A DNA stretch of 64,000 nt from Candidatus Binatia bacterium (GCA_036493895.1 DASXOZ010000028.1:62001-126000); one strand, 5' to 3'. Positions 17,885 to 27,224 are shown, numbered from the stretch's first letter. Notes: generated by a model not told the origin, from the sequence alone. Numbers and translations: made by a program.

Positions 17885-19216
17885 TCATCCGCTGCTTTCG
17901 ACGCGCGGAGCGGGCGCGATGTCGCGCGGCTCGAGCGCGGGAAGACCCACGAGGTGACGCCGGATCCAGTCGAGCGCGACCTGGGACGTCAGCATTTTGA
18001 TCCAGTCGCGCCCTCCCCAGAACCGGTAAAGACGCGAGTCGACCGATTGCGCACCGCTGCGCCCCCCGCTGGCGAGCGCGATCGCGACGGTTCCGACGGG
18101 CTTTTCCGCGGTTCCGCCATCGGGCCCGGCAATGCCGGTAGTTGCCACGGCGAGGTCGGCCGCGCCGGCTGCCAGTGCGCCCGTGGCCATCTCCCTTGCC
18201 GTCTGTTCGCTGACGGCGCCGTGCTTCTCGAGGGTTTTCACGTCCACACCGAGAAGACGTTGTTTCAGATCGTTGCTGTAGGCGACAATCCCGCCGCTGT
18301 AATAAGCCGAGCTTCCGGCAACATCGGTGATGCGGCTGCCGATCAATCCTCCGGTGCAGGACTCGGCGGTAGCGACCACCAGGCCGCGCTCCTTCAGCAG
18401 CGCGCCGACCACCTGTTCCATCGTCGAATCGTCGTCCGCGTAGACGACCTCCGCGATGCGCGAGCGCACCTCGGCCGCCAGTCCGGCGAGCCGGCGGCGC
18501 GCGTCGGCTTCGCTTCCAGCCACGCTGATGCGTACGGAAATCTTCGGGAAGCTGGCGCGAAAGGCGAGGCGGCCGCAGGAGGCAGGTACGGCGCCTCGAA
18601 GCCTTTCGTCCAGCGAAGACTCGGGAAGACCGAACGTGGCGAACGTGTGCGCGACGACGACGCGGCCCGCCTCGGTGCGAGACGCGATCCACGGCAGCAC
18701 GCCGGCGTCGAACATCGGCTTCATCTCGCGCGGCACTCCGGGCAGCACGATGCAGTGCGCGCGCCCCCCGTCGCTCGAGACGGAAAGACGGTAGCCTGGG
18801 GCCGTGCCGACGGGGTTGTCGATGACGTCGGCACCGGCGGGGATCAGCGCCTGGCGAAGGTTGTTCTCGGGCATCGTGCGGCCGCGCGCGCGAAACATCG
18901 CGCGGATGCGCTCGGCCTGCCTTTCGTCCATGCGGAGCGGCACGGCGGCCACCGACGCGACGGTCTCGCTGGTCAGGTCGTCGCTGGTGGGGCCGAGGCC
19001 TCCCGTGGAGATCACGACGTCGGCCTTTTCGATCGCGCTCTTCCAAGCCCAGGCGATGCGGTCGACGTCGTCGCTGACCGCCAGGAATGCGACGACGTCC
19101 ACACCGGCGCCCGACAGGCGGTCGGCCAGCCACGCCGAGTTCGTATCGACTGTGCGGCCTCCGACGATTTCGTCGCCTGTGGCCAGGATCGCCGCTGTCC
19201 GGATGGGCCCGTCCAT
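17885..19216 (-). CDS. cinA: CinA family protein (nicotinamide-nucleotide amidase)
   Basis: 443 aa, the long two-domain form. The N-terminal MoCF-like domain starts with [13 protein letters not shown] and has [13 protein letters not shown] near residue 69-81. The C-terminal CinA domain (about 285-430) carries A-E-S-C-T-G-G and T-G-I-A-G-P-D-G-G, the NMN deamidase signatures. Known roles are ADP-ribose/NMN recycling, with historical links to competence and damage. It lies 169 bp upstream of recA on the same strand, a common pairing, so damage-responsive expression is possible but not shown. Confidence 0.92.
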   Translation of the reverse strand: MDGPIRTAAILATGDEIVGGRTVDTNSAWLADRLSGAGVDVVAFLAVSDDVDRIAWAWKSAIEKADVVISTGGLGPTSDDLTSETVASVAAVPLRMDERQAERIRAMFRARGRTMPENNLRQALIPAGADVIDNPVGTAPGYRLSVSSDGGRAHCIVLPGVPREMKPMFDAGVLPWIASRTEAGRVVVAHTFATFGLPESSLDERLRGAVPASCGRLAFRASFPKISVRISVAGSEADARRRLAGLAAEVRSRIAEVVYADDDSTMEQVVGALLKERGLVVATAESCTGGLIGSRITDVAGSSAYYSGGIVAYSNDLKQRLLGVDVKTLEKHGAVSEQTAREMATGALAAGAADLAVATTGIAGPDGGTAEKPVGTVAIALASGGRSGAQSVDSRLYRFWGGRDWIKMLTSQVALDWIRRHLVGLPALEPRDIAPAPRVESSG

Positions 19217-19270
19217 GAGGTTTCGCCTTTTCTACGCCATTGCGCGGATCAATGCGAGCCCCGTGCGAAA

Positions 19271-19771
19271 CTATGGCGAAAACAGTCCGGTCGCGCCGAG
19301 GGCCCGAATCGCCAGATTGGCATAAAGACCGGCAAAAAGGTCGTCCACGACGATCCCGATCCCTCCCGGCAGGCCCTCGGCCCAGCGGCACGGAGGCGGC
19401 TTCGCGATGTCGAAAGCGCGAAAAAAGAAGAATGCGGCGGCCAGCACGCGCCAGGTCGGCGGCATCAGGGCCACGGCGACGAGGTAGCCGGCAACCTCAT
19501 CGATGACGACCTGGCCCGGATCCTTCACACCGAGGCGGCCGGCGGCCACCCCGGCCGACCAGATGGCAACGGCGACTACGAGCGCGATCGCGACGAGCTG
19601 CAGCAAGGGGCTCAGGCCGAGCAGCCCGTAGCCGATCGGAATCGCCACGACGGTTCCGGCGGTTCCCGGTGCCACCGGGGAGAGTCCGGCGCCGAGTCCG
19701 GTGGCGATCACCGTCGCGATGCGCGCCGCCGGACCGTCGGCCGGCGAAAAATTCGACTGCGATTTGGCCAA
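19271..19771 (-). CDS. pgpA: Phosphatidylglycerophosphatase A
   Basis: 166 aa from TTG 19771, with GGGAG six bases upstream; this gives the usual PgpA length, while a longer reading would run into the divergent lipoprotein promoter. The enzyme dephosphorylates PGP to phosphatidylglycerol at the inner membrane. Family motifs are present: G-L-G-A-G-L-S-P-V-A-P-G-T-A-G-T near residues 24-40, D-E-V-A-G-Y-L in the middle, and F-R-x-F-D-I-x-K-P-P-P followed by the G-G-x-G-I-V-V-D-D-L block. Three to four hydrophobic helices. It precedes cinA by 54 bp. Confidence 0.88.
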   Translation of the reverse strand: MAKSQSNFSPADGPAARIATVIATGLGAGLSPVAPGTAGTVVAIPIGYGLLGLSPLLQLVAIALVVAVAIWSAGVAAGRLGVKDPGQVVIDEVAGYLVAVALMPPTWRVLAAAFFFFRAFDIAKPPPCRWAEGLPGGIGIVVDDLFAGLYANLAIRALGATGLFSP

Positions 19772-19905
19772 TCCGTCTCCCGTCTGCCGGGCTGCTGCAC
19801 CGCCCGGCGGCCGCGAAGCTAGAGAGATCCTCGACGGCTGACAACGCGTTTGGGCACACGGCGGACATTCGCCCGGCTGCATGGTATCGGTCGCCGGCAC
19901 CACTC

Positions 19906-19941
19906 ATGCGTCCTGTCATGCGTCCTGTCATGCGTCCGGCC
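19906..19941 (+). repeat. 12-bp tandem repeat over the start codon, three copies
   Basis: Two identical units ATGCGTCCTGTC are followed by a third, ATGCGTCCGGCC. Each encodes Met-Arg-Pro-(Val/Ala). Copy-number change would alter the number of usable start codons and the N-terminal length by four residues without breaking frame. Confidence 0.75.
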
Positions 19942-20412
19942 GTGCACCGCATCTGTTGCGTGGCCGTTGCGGCGCTCGCACTGCCCGCTTCGTCGTGCGC
20001 GCTGCTGGTTCCGCCTCTGGATCCGATCGTCAACGAAGTGCGCGAGGTCCGTGAGCTCTCGGATCCTGCGCGCACGATGACGTTCCACGAAGCGCGCGTG
20101 TGGTTCAACGGGCCGGTGTCTCGCGCGACCAAGGGCGTGCGGCTTCCGGACGGCGTGTACGTGCTCGAGGCCGAAGACAAGGACTACCTGTACTTTCGCG
20201 CGCCCGCGCTGATCCAGATGCGCAGGATCGAAAACCAGCAGACCCGCGAAGGCGTGGACCTGCCCGGCGGATTCGCGCTCTACAAAAGATTCGCGATCTA
20301 CCCGTTCGGCGCCGTGTACGTGGACGAGCCGCCGGGCCGCAAGGTGCTCGTCTTCCTGTTCGGCGGCGAGTTCGTCCCGCTGCGCGGCAAGCTCTGGGAC
20401 AAGAGCTTCTGA
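19906..20412 (+). CDS. Putative lipoprotein of unknown function
   Basis: 168 aa from the first of three in-frame ATGs (19906, 19918, 19930). A short basic start and a hydrophobic segment end in L-P-A-S-S-C, a plausible lipobox, so the mature lipoprotein would start at that Cys. The rest (R-V-W-F-N-G-P-V-S, V-Y-V-L-E-A-E-D-K-D-Y-L-Y-F-R) is hydrophilic and beta-rich with no family I recognise. The N-terminus is encoded by a 12-bp tandem repeat, so each repeat carries its own ATG. Divergent from pgpA and 74 bp ahead of a secreted DUF1566 gene. Confidence 0.6.
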   Translation: MRPVMRPVMRPAVHRICCVAVAALALPASSCALLVPPLDPIVNEVREVRELSDPARTMTFHEARVWFNGPVSRATKGVRLPDGVYVLEAEDKDYLYFRAPALIQMRRIENQQTREGVDLPGGFALYKRFAIYPFGAVYVDEPPGRKVLVFLFGGEFVPLRGKLWDKSF

Positions 20413-20486
20413 AGCGAACCGCATTCATCTGCGCCCCGGCCGGTGCTACTGTCCCCGGTATCGTTTGAAGGAGGGCACATCCGCAC

Positions 20487-21239
20487 ATGAGAAGGATCAC
20501 TGGCTCGCCGTCGCCGGCTTCGGTACTGCTGGCCTGCTGGACCCTGGCCTTCGCGCCGGCAGTGCCGGCCCTTGCCGCGGACGCGGTCTGCGGAGACGTC
20601 AACGCTTCGGGCAGCGTCACCGCCAGCGATGCCCTTGCCGTGCTGAAAGATTCGGTCGGCCAGCCGATCGAGCTTCGGTGCCCGCCCGACGGAACACCGC
20701 TGCAGACCGGCCAGACGTTCTGCTACGATTCGGTCGGAAAGTTCGTCTCGTGCGCGGGAACGGGCCAGGACGCAGAGTTCCAGCACGGCATCGCCCACAG
20801 CTTCACCGACAACGGCAACGGCACGATCAGCGACGGCGCCACCGGCCTGATGTGGGAGAAGCTGTCGAGCGACGGCAGCATCCACGACGTCGGCGCTACC
20901 TACACCTGGGCCGCGGCGTTCTCCTCGAAAATCGCTGCGCTAAACTCGGCGGGTTTTGCCGGCCATCACGACTGGAGGTTGCCGAACCTGGCCGAGATGG
21001 AGAGCATCGACGACGTCGGCACCGTCAATCCGTCGGCGTGGCCGCCGTTCGACTCGAACTGCGTGGCCGGCTGCTCGATTCATACGTGCAGCTGCACAGC
21101 CGTCAACGAATACTGGACGTCGTCCACGTACATCAACGATCGCTCGGGCGCGTGGTTCGTGCACTTCAACGACGGTTACGCCGGTGCGTTCCCGAAGACC
21201 GGCAGCCAGTCGGTGCGCGCGGTGCGAACGGGGAATTGA
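20487..21239 (+). CDS. Secreted DUF1566 protein with N-terminal dockerin-like repeat
   Basis: 250 aa, with AAGGAGG upstream. A signal peptide (about residues 1-31, ending A-L-A-A) is followed by one dockerin-like module (C-G-D-V-N-A-S-G-S-V-T-A-S-D-A-L, residues 35-50, then V-G-Q-P-I and a closing Cys). Residues about 109-247 are a DUF1566/Lcl C-terminal-type domain: D-N-G-N-G-T-I-S-D-x-x-T-G-L-M-W-E-K, A-G-H-H-D-W-R-L-P-N-L-A-E-M, E-Y-W-T-S-S-T-Y and a final S-V-R-A-V-R. Such domains are found on exported proteins, some binding collagen or other ligands. Function unknown. Confidence 0.8.
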   Translation: MRRITGSPSPASVLLACWTLAFAPAVPALAADAVCGDVNASGSVTASDALAVLKDSVGQPIELRCPPDGTPLQTGQTFCYDSVGKFVSCAGTGQDAEFQHGIAHSFTDNGNGTISDGATGLMWEKLSSDGSIHDVGATYTWAAAFSSKIAALNSAGFAGHHDWRLPNLAEMESIDDVGTVNPSAWPPFDSNCVAGCSIHTCSCTAVNEYWTSSTYINDRSGAWFVHFNDGYAGAFPKTGSQSVRAVRTGN

Positions 21240-21278
21240 GCACTTTTTCTGCGGAGTGCCCGGCTCGCCGCTTTCCGC

Positions 21279-22670
21279 CTACGGCGCCGGGCAGGTCAGC
21301 GTCAGCGTCGTGTCGCCCACCGCAACCTTGAGCGTGCGCAGGGCGTCGCTCGCGGTCACCAGCTGGTCGTTGTTCGTGTCGCACTCGCACAGCGCGCACG
21401 AGGACGCACCGACCGCCGATCGCAGCGTGAGAAGTGCGTCGCTGGCTTTCGGTGACGGGGCCGCGCGGCGGGTGGCGGGAGCTCCGCAGACGCATGCGTT
21501 TGCGCGATAGATCTCGACGCTCTCGTCGGCGTTGTTCGTCGCGAGGTTGCAGTCGCTGTCGAGCATCACGCGCGTTCCGTCGGCGCTGATGCCGCCGGCA
21601 GTGCTCGAGCAGTTCGGCCCACCGTCCGTGACGGCGAGAATTCCTCCCTGGGACCTGCCGACGCCGGCCTGGAAAGCCTCGATGCTGCCGTCGCCGTTGA
21701 ACTCGTTCAGGCGGCAGTAGCTCGTGAACGCCACCGCCGTGCCCGACGCGGCCATGCGCGGCTCGCCGCTCGCGCACGCAGTGCCGCTGCCGACGTTGGT
21801 GACCTGCGCGACGGTCTTCGATGCGTTGACCGTGAAGATCTCGTCGCTGTTGTCCGCATTGAAGCCGGTAAAATTGCAATCGCTGTAGAACGCGATGATG
21901 GAGCCTGCGCTGTCCATCGACGGCCGTACGCTCGAGCACGTGTCGTCCGGCGCTTTGGTCATCTGCGTTGCCGCGCCGGCCGACGTCACCGTGAAGATCT
22001 CGATCGCACGGTCTTCGTTCTCGCCCGTCAGGTTGCAGTCCGAGTCGAAGGCGACGAGGCTGCCGCTGCCGTTGATCGACGCCGAGGTGCTGTCGCAGTC
22101 GTCTGCCGAATTGTCGGTAAGACGCGTCAGCACGCCGGTCGACGAGACGCGGAAAATGCCGGAGCCGCGTACGGCATTGCTGTTCCCCTGCAGGTTGCAG
22201 GTGCTGTCGAACGCAATGAAAGTGCCCGCGCCGTTGATCGACGGCGCCAGGTTGTCGCAGCCGACCGAATTGGTGAGCTGCGTGATGGCACCGTTCTTCC
22301 ACAGAAAGATCTCGACGTTGCCGTCGACGTTCGCGCCGGTCAGGTTGCAGTCGGACTCGAACGCGACCTTGTTGCCGTCGCTGCTCATGCTCGGGCGCGT
22401 GCTCGAGCATGCCACGCCGGTCGTGAGCTGGGCAGGCGCCGAGCCGACGACGGCGCGGAAGATCTCGAGGCTGCCGTCGGGGTTGGTCGCGGCAAGGTTA
22501 CAGTCGGACTGCCACGCTGCGATGGTTCCGGTGGAGTCCGAGACCGGCGCGACGCTCGCGCAGTCGGCGTTCGAGTTGGTGACCTGGACCGGGGCAGCCG
22601 TCGCGACGCCGGCTTGAAGCACGGACGCGAGGACGGCAGCGAGGGCGGCGGGAAAACGCGTCGGGCTCAA
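21279..22670 (-). CDS. Secreted PD40-type beta-propeller with C-terminal dockerin-like module
   Basis: 463 aa from TTG 22670 (GGAG 8 nt upstream), giving a signal peptide that ends A-T-A near residue 25. The body repeats a block of about 45 residues some eight times: C-x(5-6)-S-x-x-G-x-x-V-A-F-x-S-D-C-N-L-x-G-x-N-x-D-x-x-x-E-I-F, resembling PD40/TolB-like blades but with a Cys pair in each blade, likely disulfides. Residues from about 385 hold two dockerin-like segments (K-A-S-D-A-L-L-T-L-R-S-A-V-G and N-N-D-Q-L-V-T-A-S-D-A-L). No catalytic residues are apparent; a binding or scaffold role outside the cell is likely. It converges with the DUF1566 gene. Confidence 0.8.
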   Translation of the reverse strand: MSPTRFPAALAAVLASVLQAGVATAAPVQVTNSNADCASVAPVSDSTGTIAAWQSDCNLAATNPDGSLEIFRAVVGSAPAQLTTGVACSSTRPSMSSDGNKVAFESDCNLTGANVDGNVEIFLWKNGAITQLTNSVGCDNLAPSINGAGTFIAFDSTCNLQGNSNAVRGSGIFRVSSTGVLTRLTDNSADDCDSTSASINGSGSLVAFDSDCNLTGENEDRAIEIFTVTSAGAATQMTKAPDDTCSSVRPSMDSAGSIIAFYSDCNFTGFNADNSDEIFTVNASKTVAQVTNVGSGTACASGEPRMAASGTAVAFTSYCRLNEFNGDGSIEAFQAGVGRSQGGILAVTDGGPNCSSTAGGISADGTRVMLDSDCNLATNNADESVEIYRANACVCGAPATRRAAPSPKASDALLTLRSAVGASSCALCECDTNNDQLVTASDALRTLKVAVGDTTLTLTCPAP

Positions 22671-22769
22671 GAAGACGTCTCCGGTCTGTCGGTCGCGGGG
22701 CCCGGGCCGGGCGGCCGCGACGGAACGCAAAGAATCCGCGGGAACGGCGCGCGGTGCAACCGTGTTTTT

Positions 22770-22851
22770 GGGGTCAGGCACCAGGCCAGGCTCGTGGCAG
22801 CAGCGATCCATCATTCCCTGCAGCCACAAAGTACGGCTGGTGCCTGACCCC
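22770..22851. repeat. REP-like inverted repeat, 15-bp arms
   Basis: Arms 22770-22784 (GGGGTCAGGCACCAG) and 22837-22851 are exact complements across 52 nt. The core is the same as in the palindrome at 5539-5580, with one substitution (TGACCCC for TGTCCCC). It lies between the start of the propeller gene (-) and the CysQ-like gene (+). Confidence 0.7.
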
Positions 22852-22948
22852 AGCGTTGTTCCCGGCCCGGGAACCCGTTATTCGTCGGGCCGCCGGCCGG
22901 CGCCGTCCCGCGCGGCCCCGCCCTTCCGATTTCGTCCAGAGGAACCCG

Positions 22949-23731
22949 ATGCAGCCAGAGCTCGAAGTTGCCATTGCCGCGGCCCGTGCCGGCGGCGCCG
23001 TCGTCGCCAAGTACTACAAGGGCGATTACGAGGTTCACGAGAAGGCGCCCGACAATCCCCTGACTGTCGCCGACACCGAGGCCGACGCCGTCATCAAGAA
23101 GACGGTCCTTACCGCCTTCCCCGGCGACGGCTGGCTGTCGGAGGAGACGGCCGATACGACCGAGCGTCTTTCCAAGTCCCGCGTCTGGATCGTCGATCCG
23201 CTGGACGGGACCAAGGAATTCACCCAGCACATTCCCGAATTCTGCGTCTGTGTGGCCCTCGTCGTCGACGGCGTCGTCCAGGTGGGCGTTTCCTACAATC
23301 CGGCCGAAGACCTGCTGTTTGCCGCGCGCCGCGGCGGCGGAACGACCCTGAACGGCAGGCCCGTGCGCTGCACGCCGCACAGCCGCGTAGCCGACGCCGT
23401 CGTGCTCGCCAGCCGCAGCGAAGACAAGCGCGGGGAGTGGGATGCCTACAAGAGCCTGATGAAGGTGAAGCTCACCGGCTCGGTGGCCTACAAGTTCGCG
23501 CTGATCGCCGCGGGAAAAGCCGACGCGACATTCTCGCTGACGCCGAAGAACGAGTGGGACATCTGCGCGGGAACCATGCTCGTAGAAGAAGCCGGCGGCG
23601 TCGTGACCGACCGCTTCGGCCGCCCGCTGACCTTCAACAATCCGAAGACGCTGCTGCCCGGCCTGATTGCCGCAAGCTCGGTGCTGTACGGCCCTCTTCG
23701 CGACGTGATCCGCGAGACCAGCGGGCAATGA
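22949..23731 (+). CDS. 3'(2'),5'-bisphosphate nucleotidase / inositol monophosphatase family (CysQ-like)
   Basis: 260 aa from ATG 22949 with AGAGGA upstream. The lithium-sensitive phosphatase fold is clear: L-T-V-A-D-T-E-A-D near 38-46, W-L-S-E-E-T with metal-binding Glu65/66, D-P-L-D-G-T at 83-88 and a late E-W-D-I-C-A-G. The D-P-L-D-G-T-K-E-F and V-A-Y-K-F-A-L-I-A-A-G-K-A-D blocks favour the CysQ branch, which removes the 3' phosphate of PAP. No sulfate-assimilation genes are nearby. A second family member at 53467 looks HisN-like, so the two probably have different substrates. Confidence 0.82.
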   Translation: MQPELEVAIAAARAGGAVVAKYYKGDYEVHEKAPDNPLTVADTEADAVIKKTVLTAFPGDGWLSEETADTTERLSKSRVWIVDPLDGTKEFTQHIPEFCVCVALVVDGVVQVGVSYNPAEDLLFAARRGGGTTLNGRPVRCTPHSRVADAVVLASRSEDKRGEWDAYKSLMKVKLTGSVAYKFALIAAGKADATFSLTPKNEWDICAGTMLVEEAGGVVTDRFGRPLTFNNPKTLLPGLIAASSVLYGPLRDVIRETSGQ

Positions 23732-23738
23732 GCGCAAA

Positions 23739-23794
23739 CCGGCGAGCGTTCGCTTGCCGGGCCATCGTAACCCGGCGAGCGTTCGCTTGCCGGG
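23739..23794. terminator. Tandem pair of identical 23-bp hairpins between convergent genes
   Basis: Bases 23739-23761 and 23772-23794 are identical (CCGGCGAGCGTTCGCTTGCCGGG), each able to fold into a stem closed by a TTCG loop with one wobble pair, 10 nt apart. They lie between the stops of the CysQ-like gene (+) and the M23 gene (-); an AAAATTTT stretch follows. A bidirectional terminator is the simplest reading. Confidence 0.55.
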
Positions 23795-23819
23795 CAGGAA
23801 AATTTTCAGGAGGAGGAAC

Positions 23820-25334
23820 TCAGTCGACCGAGGTGTCGGACTGCGATGCTTCGGAAGCGAGCACCAGCGTTCCGCCGGCGCGGTCGGCCGCTGCGTAGGC
23901 TGCGTCGACCTTCCGTACGAGGTCGGAGAAGCGACGGGCCGGAACTCCACTCAGCGAGTGCGAGCGAGGCGCGGCCGCGCTCAGCGGATCGATGTAGTGG
24001 TCATTCTTGTACATCACGTAGTGAAGGTGAGGGCCGGTGGCCAGGCCGGTCGAGCCGACGTAGCCGATCACGTCGCCTTTTCGCACCGTAGCGCCGGGCC
24101 GGATGTTCGATGCGAAGCGCGAAAGGTGCCCGTAGCCCGATTCGTACGTGTCGTCGTGCCGCATCTGGATGTAGCGGCCGTAGCCGCTGTACCAGCTTGC
24201 CATCTCGATGATGCCGTCGGCTACCGCATGCACCGGCGTGCCGGTCGGCGCCGCGAGGTCGACTCCGTAGTGAGGACGCGTCGTGTTGAGAATCGGATGG
24301 AGGCGGGCGAACGAGAAGGTCGAGGAGATGCGCGTAAAGGAGACCGGGAAGCGCAGATAATCGCGGCCGAGGGCCTGGCCTTTGGATGTGTAGAAACTGC
24401 CGTTTTTCTCGCCGGGCTGCTGGTACCAGATGCCCTCGTGAATCTTGCCGCTCACCTCGGTGATGCGCACGGCCAGCAGCTGGCCGGGAATGGTGCCGGC
24501 TCCGTCCGGATTTCGCAGCTCTTCGAACTGGACGCTGAAGCGGCTGCCGGCCTGGATCTTCTCGAAGTCGAGATCCCAGCCGAGCACTTCGGCCACTTCC
24601 GAGATGATCTCGTCTGGAACGTCGGCGCGCGCGGCGCTCGCGTAGAAGCTGCTGTCGATCGTGCCTTCGACCACGCGACGGACGCGGCCCATCTCGACCG
24701 ACTCGCGCTCGGCGACGACGTCTCCGTCCTTGCGGCGCGCGACGATGTAGCTCATCACGTCGATGTCGAGCTTCATCGAGACGAGGTCGGCGGCTGCGAC
24801 GTCGACGCGCATCGCGAGGTTCTGGCCGGGGTGGATCTGGCTCAGCGCGTAGATGCGGCTGGAAGCCTTGATCCACGCGGCAGCCTTGTCGTTGCTGACG
24901 CCGTTCTCGGCCAGCACCTGTGCGAAGGTCTCGCCGGTGGCGAAGCGGTGCTCGATGTCGCGGAACTCGGGAATGTCGGAAAGCGCGTCGATGGTATCGA
25001 TCGTGGACGGCGTGCCGGCCGACGAGACGACCGGGCCCGGCATAGGCGGCTCGGGAGCTGCGATCGGACTGGTAGTCGAAAGCTCGATGTTCGGGTCGGT
25101 GTTGGTGAGGCTGGGGAAAAGAACAGAAGGAAGAAGAGAAGGAACCGAAGCCGATACGACTTCCTGCGGGCCCGTCGCCGACGAAGTCGCGTCGGCGGGC
25201 GGCATGGGTTTGGTATCGGTCGTTACACGGAATCCCGCGAAGGAGACCATGCTGACGACCAGGCCGAGGGCGATCAGTCGCCCAGGCCCAACATCACCGC
25301 CCCGCGGCGGCCGTCCCAGCGTTCCCACCATCAT
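23820..25334 (-). CDS. Periplasmic M23 family metallopeptidase (murein endopeptidase type)
   Basis: 504 aa from ATG 25334; the exact start is uncertain (ATG 25331 or an upstream GTG are possible). An N-terminal signal/anchor helix (L-I-A-L-G-L-V-V-S-M-V-S-F) is followed by a Ser/Thr/Pro-rich linker, a central region with a LysM/OapA-like E-T-F-A-Q-V-L-A-E-N-G-V segment, and the C-terminal LytM domain. Zinc ligands are visible: His355-x3-Asp359 (H-Y-G-V-D) and His436-x-His438 (H-L-H-Y). The active site is therefore intact, unlike EnvC/NlpD activators, so peptidoglycan cross-link cleavage is expected. Stands alone, convergent with the CysQ-like gene. Confidence 0.87.
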   Translation of the reverse strand: MMVGTLGRPPRGGDVGPGRLIALGLVVSMVSFAGFRVTTDTKPMPPADATSSATGPQEVVSASVPSLLPSVLFPSLTNTDPNIELSTTSPIAAPEPPMPGPVVSSAGTPSTIDTIDALSDIPEFRDIEHRFATGETFAQVLAENGVSNDKAAAWIKASSRIYALSQIHPGQNLAMRVDVAAADLVSMKLDIDVMSYIVARRKDGDVVAERESVEMGRVRRVVEGTIDSSFYASAARADVPDEIISEVAEVLGWDLDFEKIQAGSRFSVQFEELRNPDGAGTIPGQLLAVRITEVSGKIHEGIWYQQPGEKNGSFYTSKGQALGRDYLRFPVSFTRISSTFSFARLHPILNTTRPHYGVDLAAPTGTPVHAVADGIIEMASWYSGYGRYIQMRHDDTYESGYGHLSRFASNIRPGATVRKGDVIGYVGSTGLATGPHLHYVMYKNDHYIDPLSAAAPRSHSLSGVPARRFSDLVRKVDAAYAAADRAGGTLVLASEASQSDTSVD

Positions 25335-25576
25335 CAGCCGCACCCCACGCTGGACCACAGCCCGCTCGGCCGGAAGTCCGCGAACGTCGTTACGTTCAAG
25401 TTCAAGTTACGTTGCCTACCAGTAACCAGCCTGTCAATGCGGACCCCTGTGCCGGGGACCGACCCCACTAAACCCGGCGGGATTGCCCGCCCGGCTCGCA
25501 TCGTTACTCTGGACCGCAGCGTAAGGAGTCAGGGTCCACAATCCGTCGTTCGCCCCAGGACCCGGTCCTCAATCGA

Positions 25577-25999
25577 ATGCGCCGCAGGCTAGCCGCACTG
25601 GACGTGGGAGACAAGCGTATTGGCGTGGCTGTAAGCGACGCGCTGCGGCTTACTGCCCAGCCCCTGGGAACCGTCGAAAGGCGCTCGATGGCCGCCGACT
25701 GCGCGGCAATCCAGCGCATGCTCGAGCCGTACGATGTCGAAAAAATCATTGCAGGACTGCCACTTAACCCTCGTGGCACCGAGGGCGAGCAGGCCGACCG
25801 CGTCCGCCACTTCTGCAAGAGGTTCGTCGTCGAGACCGGCCGGGAGCTGGTGTTCCAGGACGAAAGACTGACCAGTGCCGAGGGCGAGAGGATGCTTCTG
25901 GAGACCGGGATGCGGCGAAATCGCCGCAGGGAAGTCCGGGACCGGGTGGCCGCCGCTCTGATCCTGCAGGCCTGGCTCGACTCCCAGCCCCGCCCGTGA
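25577..25999 (+). CDS. ruvX: RuvX/YqgF pre-16S rRNA nuclease
   Basis: 140 aa. An RNase H-fold protein (YqgF) that trims the 16S 5' end and was formerly called a Holliday junction resolvase. Family motifs: A-L-D-V-G-D-K-R-I-G-V-A-V-S-D at the N-terminus with catalytic Asp9, I-A-G-L-P-L-N-P-R-G in the middle, Q-D-E-R-L-T-S near residue 94, and a late R-D-R-V-A-A-A-L-I-L-Q. Normal length. It precedes mltG by 169 bp, a frequent pairing. Confidence 0.9.
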   Translation: MRRRLAALDVGDKRIGVAVSDALRLTAQPLGTVERRSMAADCAAIQRMLEPYDVEKIIAGLPLNPRGTEGEQADRVRHFCKRFVVETGRELVFQDERLTSAEGERMLLETGMRRNRRREVRDRVAAALILQAWLDSQPRP

Positions 26000-26168
26000 A
26001 CGCGGCCACTTCCCCGCCGAATTTCCAATCCGCGCGGCCGCTTGCCGCGACGGCAGTGAAGCTCGCCACTACAACCACCTCGTCACGCCGCCGCCTGCGC
26101 ATCGGTCTCCACCTTTTGTCGCACGTCACCATGGGCCGCCCCTCGCATCGCGCTCCATCTGCCGGCCG

Positions 26169-27224
26169 ATGAGACGGGCGCTCGCCATCTTCACGGCCGT
26201 CGTCGTTGTCGCATTCGGCGCGGCCGCCGTCACTGCCACCGTTGTCATAAAGGAAGAGCTTGCTCGCAGCGTCGAGCTTGCCGGCAAGGTGGAATTCGAC
26301 GTGCTGCCCGGCGAGAGCCTGCGCCACGTCGCCGCGCACCTGTACGAGTCAGGTCTGATCGGCAGCGAGAGAGTGTTCCTCGGCGCCGCGTTCTGGAAAG
26401 GCACCGACCGCGCGATCAAGCACGGTCGTCACGAGTTCACCGGCACGGTGACGCTCGAGTCGGTGCTGGCCGAGCTCGCGAGAACACCGAAGCCGATCCT
26501 CAAGGTGACGATTCCCGAAGGGCTGACGCTGCGCGATGCCGGCGCCGTGCTCGAACAGGCCGGCGCGGTGTCCGCTTCCGCTTATCTGGCGGTGGCCTGC
26601 TCCGACGAGATGAAGCGGCTGGCGGGCTCGCCGTCGTCGGCCGGATGCGCCGAGGGCTTCCTTTTCCCGGATACCTACGACCTCGTGCCGGGGATGTCGG
26701 CCGGCGACGTCGTCGATCTCCAATGGAAGCGCTTCCACCAGGTCGTCGATCCCCTGATCGCCGCCTCGCCGTCGCTTCCCGCCGAGCTCACCGCGGCGGC
26801 GGCGGGCGGCGACGAAGCGTCTCGCGTCGCCGCCGTCGTCACGCTGGCGTCGATCGTCGAGAAAGAGACGGCGCTGGCCTCGGAAAGGCCCCACATCGCA
26901 GCCGTCTTCTACAACCGTCTGCGCGACGGCATGCCGCTGCAGACCGATCCGACCGTCATTTACGGCGTCATCGACTCCGGCGCCCCATGGGACGGCAACC
27001 TGACGCGTGCCCACCTGACGACCGCCACGCCGTACAATACGTATATGAGGAGGGGCCTTCCGCCCGGCCCGATCTGCAATCCGGGCAAGGCCTCGATCCA
27101 GGCCGTGCTGGCCCCGGACAAGTCCCGCGACCTGTATTTCGTGGCCCGCGGGGACGGGTCCCACGAGTTCAACATGAGCCTGGAAGACCACAATCGGGCC
27201 GTGCGTCGATGGCAGCTTCGCTGA
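26169..27224 (+). CDS. mltG: Endolytic transglycosylase MltG
   Basis: 351 aa. A membrane-anchored YceG-family lytic transglycosylase that cuts nascent glycan strands. One N-terminal helix (residues about 5-25) is followed by a LysM-like segment (V-L-P-G-E-S-L-R-H-V-A) and the catalytic domain with E-G-F-L-F-P-D-T-Y and the active-site Glu231 in S-I-V-E-K-E-T. The conserved C-terminal P-Y-N-T-Y-x-x-x-G-L-P-P-G-P-I-x-N-P-G block is present. Complete and typical. Downstream of ruvX, upstream of lexA on the same strand but separated by a promoter-like region. Confidence 0.93.
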   Translation: MRRALAIFTAVVVVAFGAAAVTATVVIKEELARSVELAGKVEFDVLPGESLRHVAAHLYESGLIGSERVFLGAAFWKGTDRAIKHGRHEFTGTVTLESVLAELARTPKPILKVTIPEGLTLRDAGAVLEQAGAVSASAYLAVACSDEMKRLAGSPSSAGCAEGFLFPDTYDLVPGMSAGDVVDLQWKRFHQVVDPLIAASPSLPAELTAAAAGGDEASRVAAVVTLASIVEKETALASERPHIAAVFYNRLRDGMPLQTDPTVIYGVIDSGAPWDGNLTRAHLTTATPYNTYMRRGLPPGPICNPGKASIQAVLAPDKSRDLYFVARGDGSHEFNMSLEDHNRAVRRWQLR

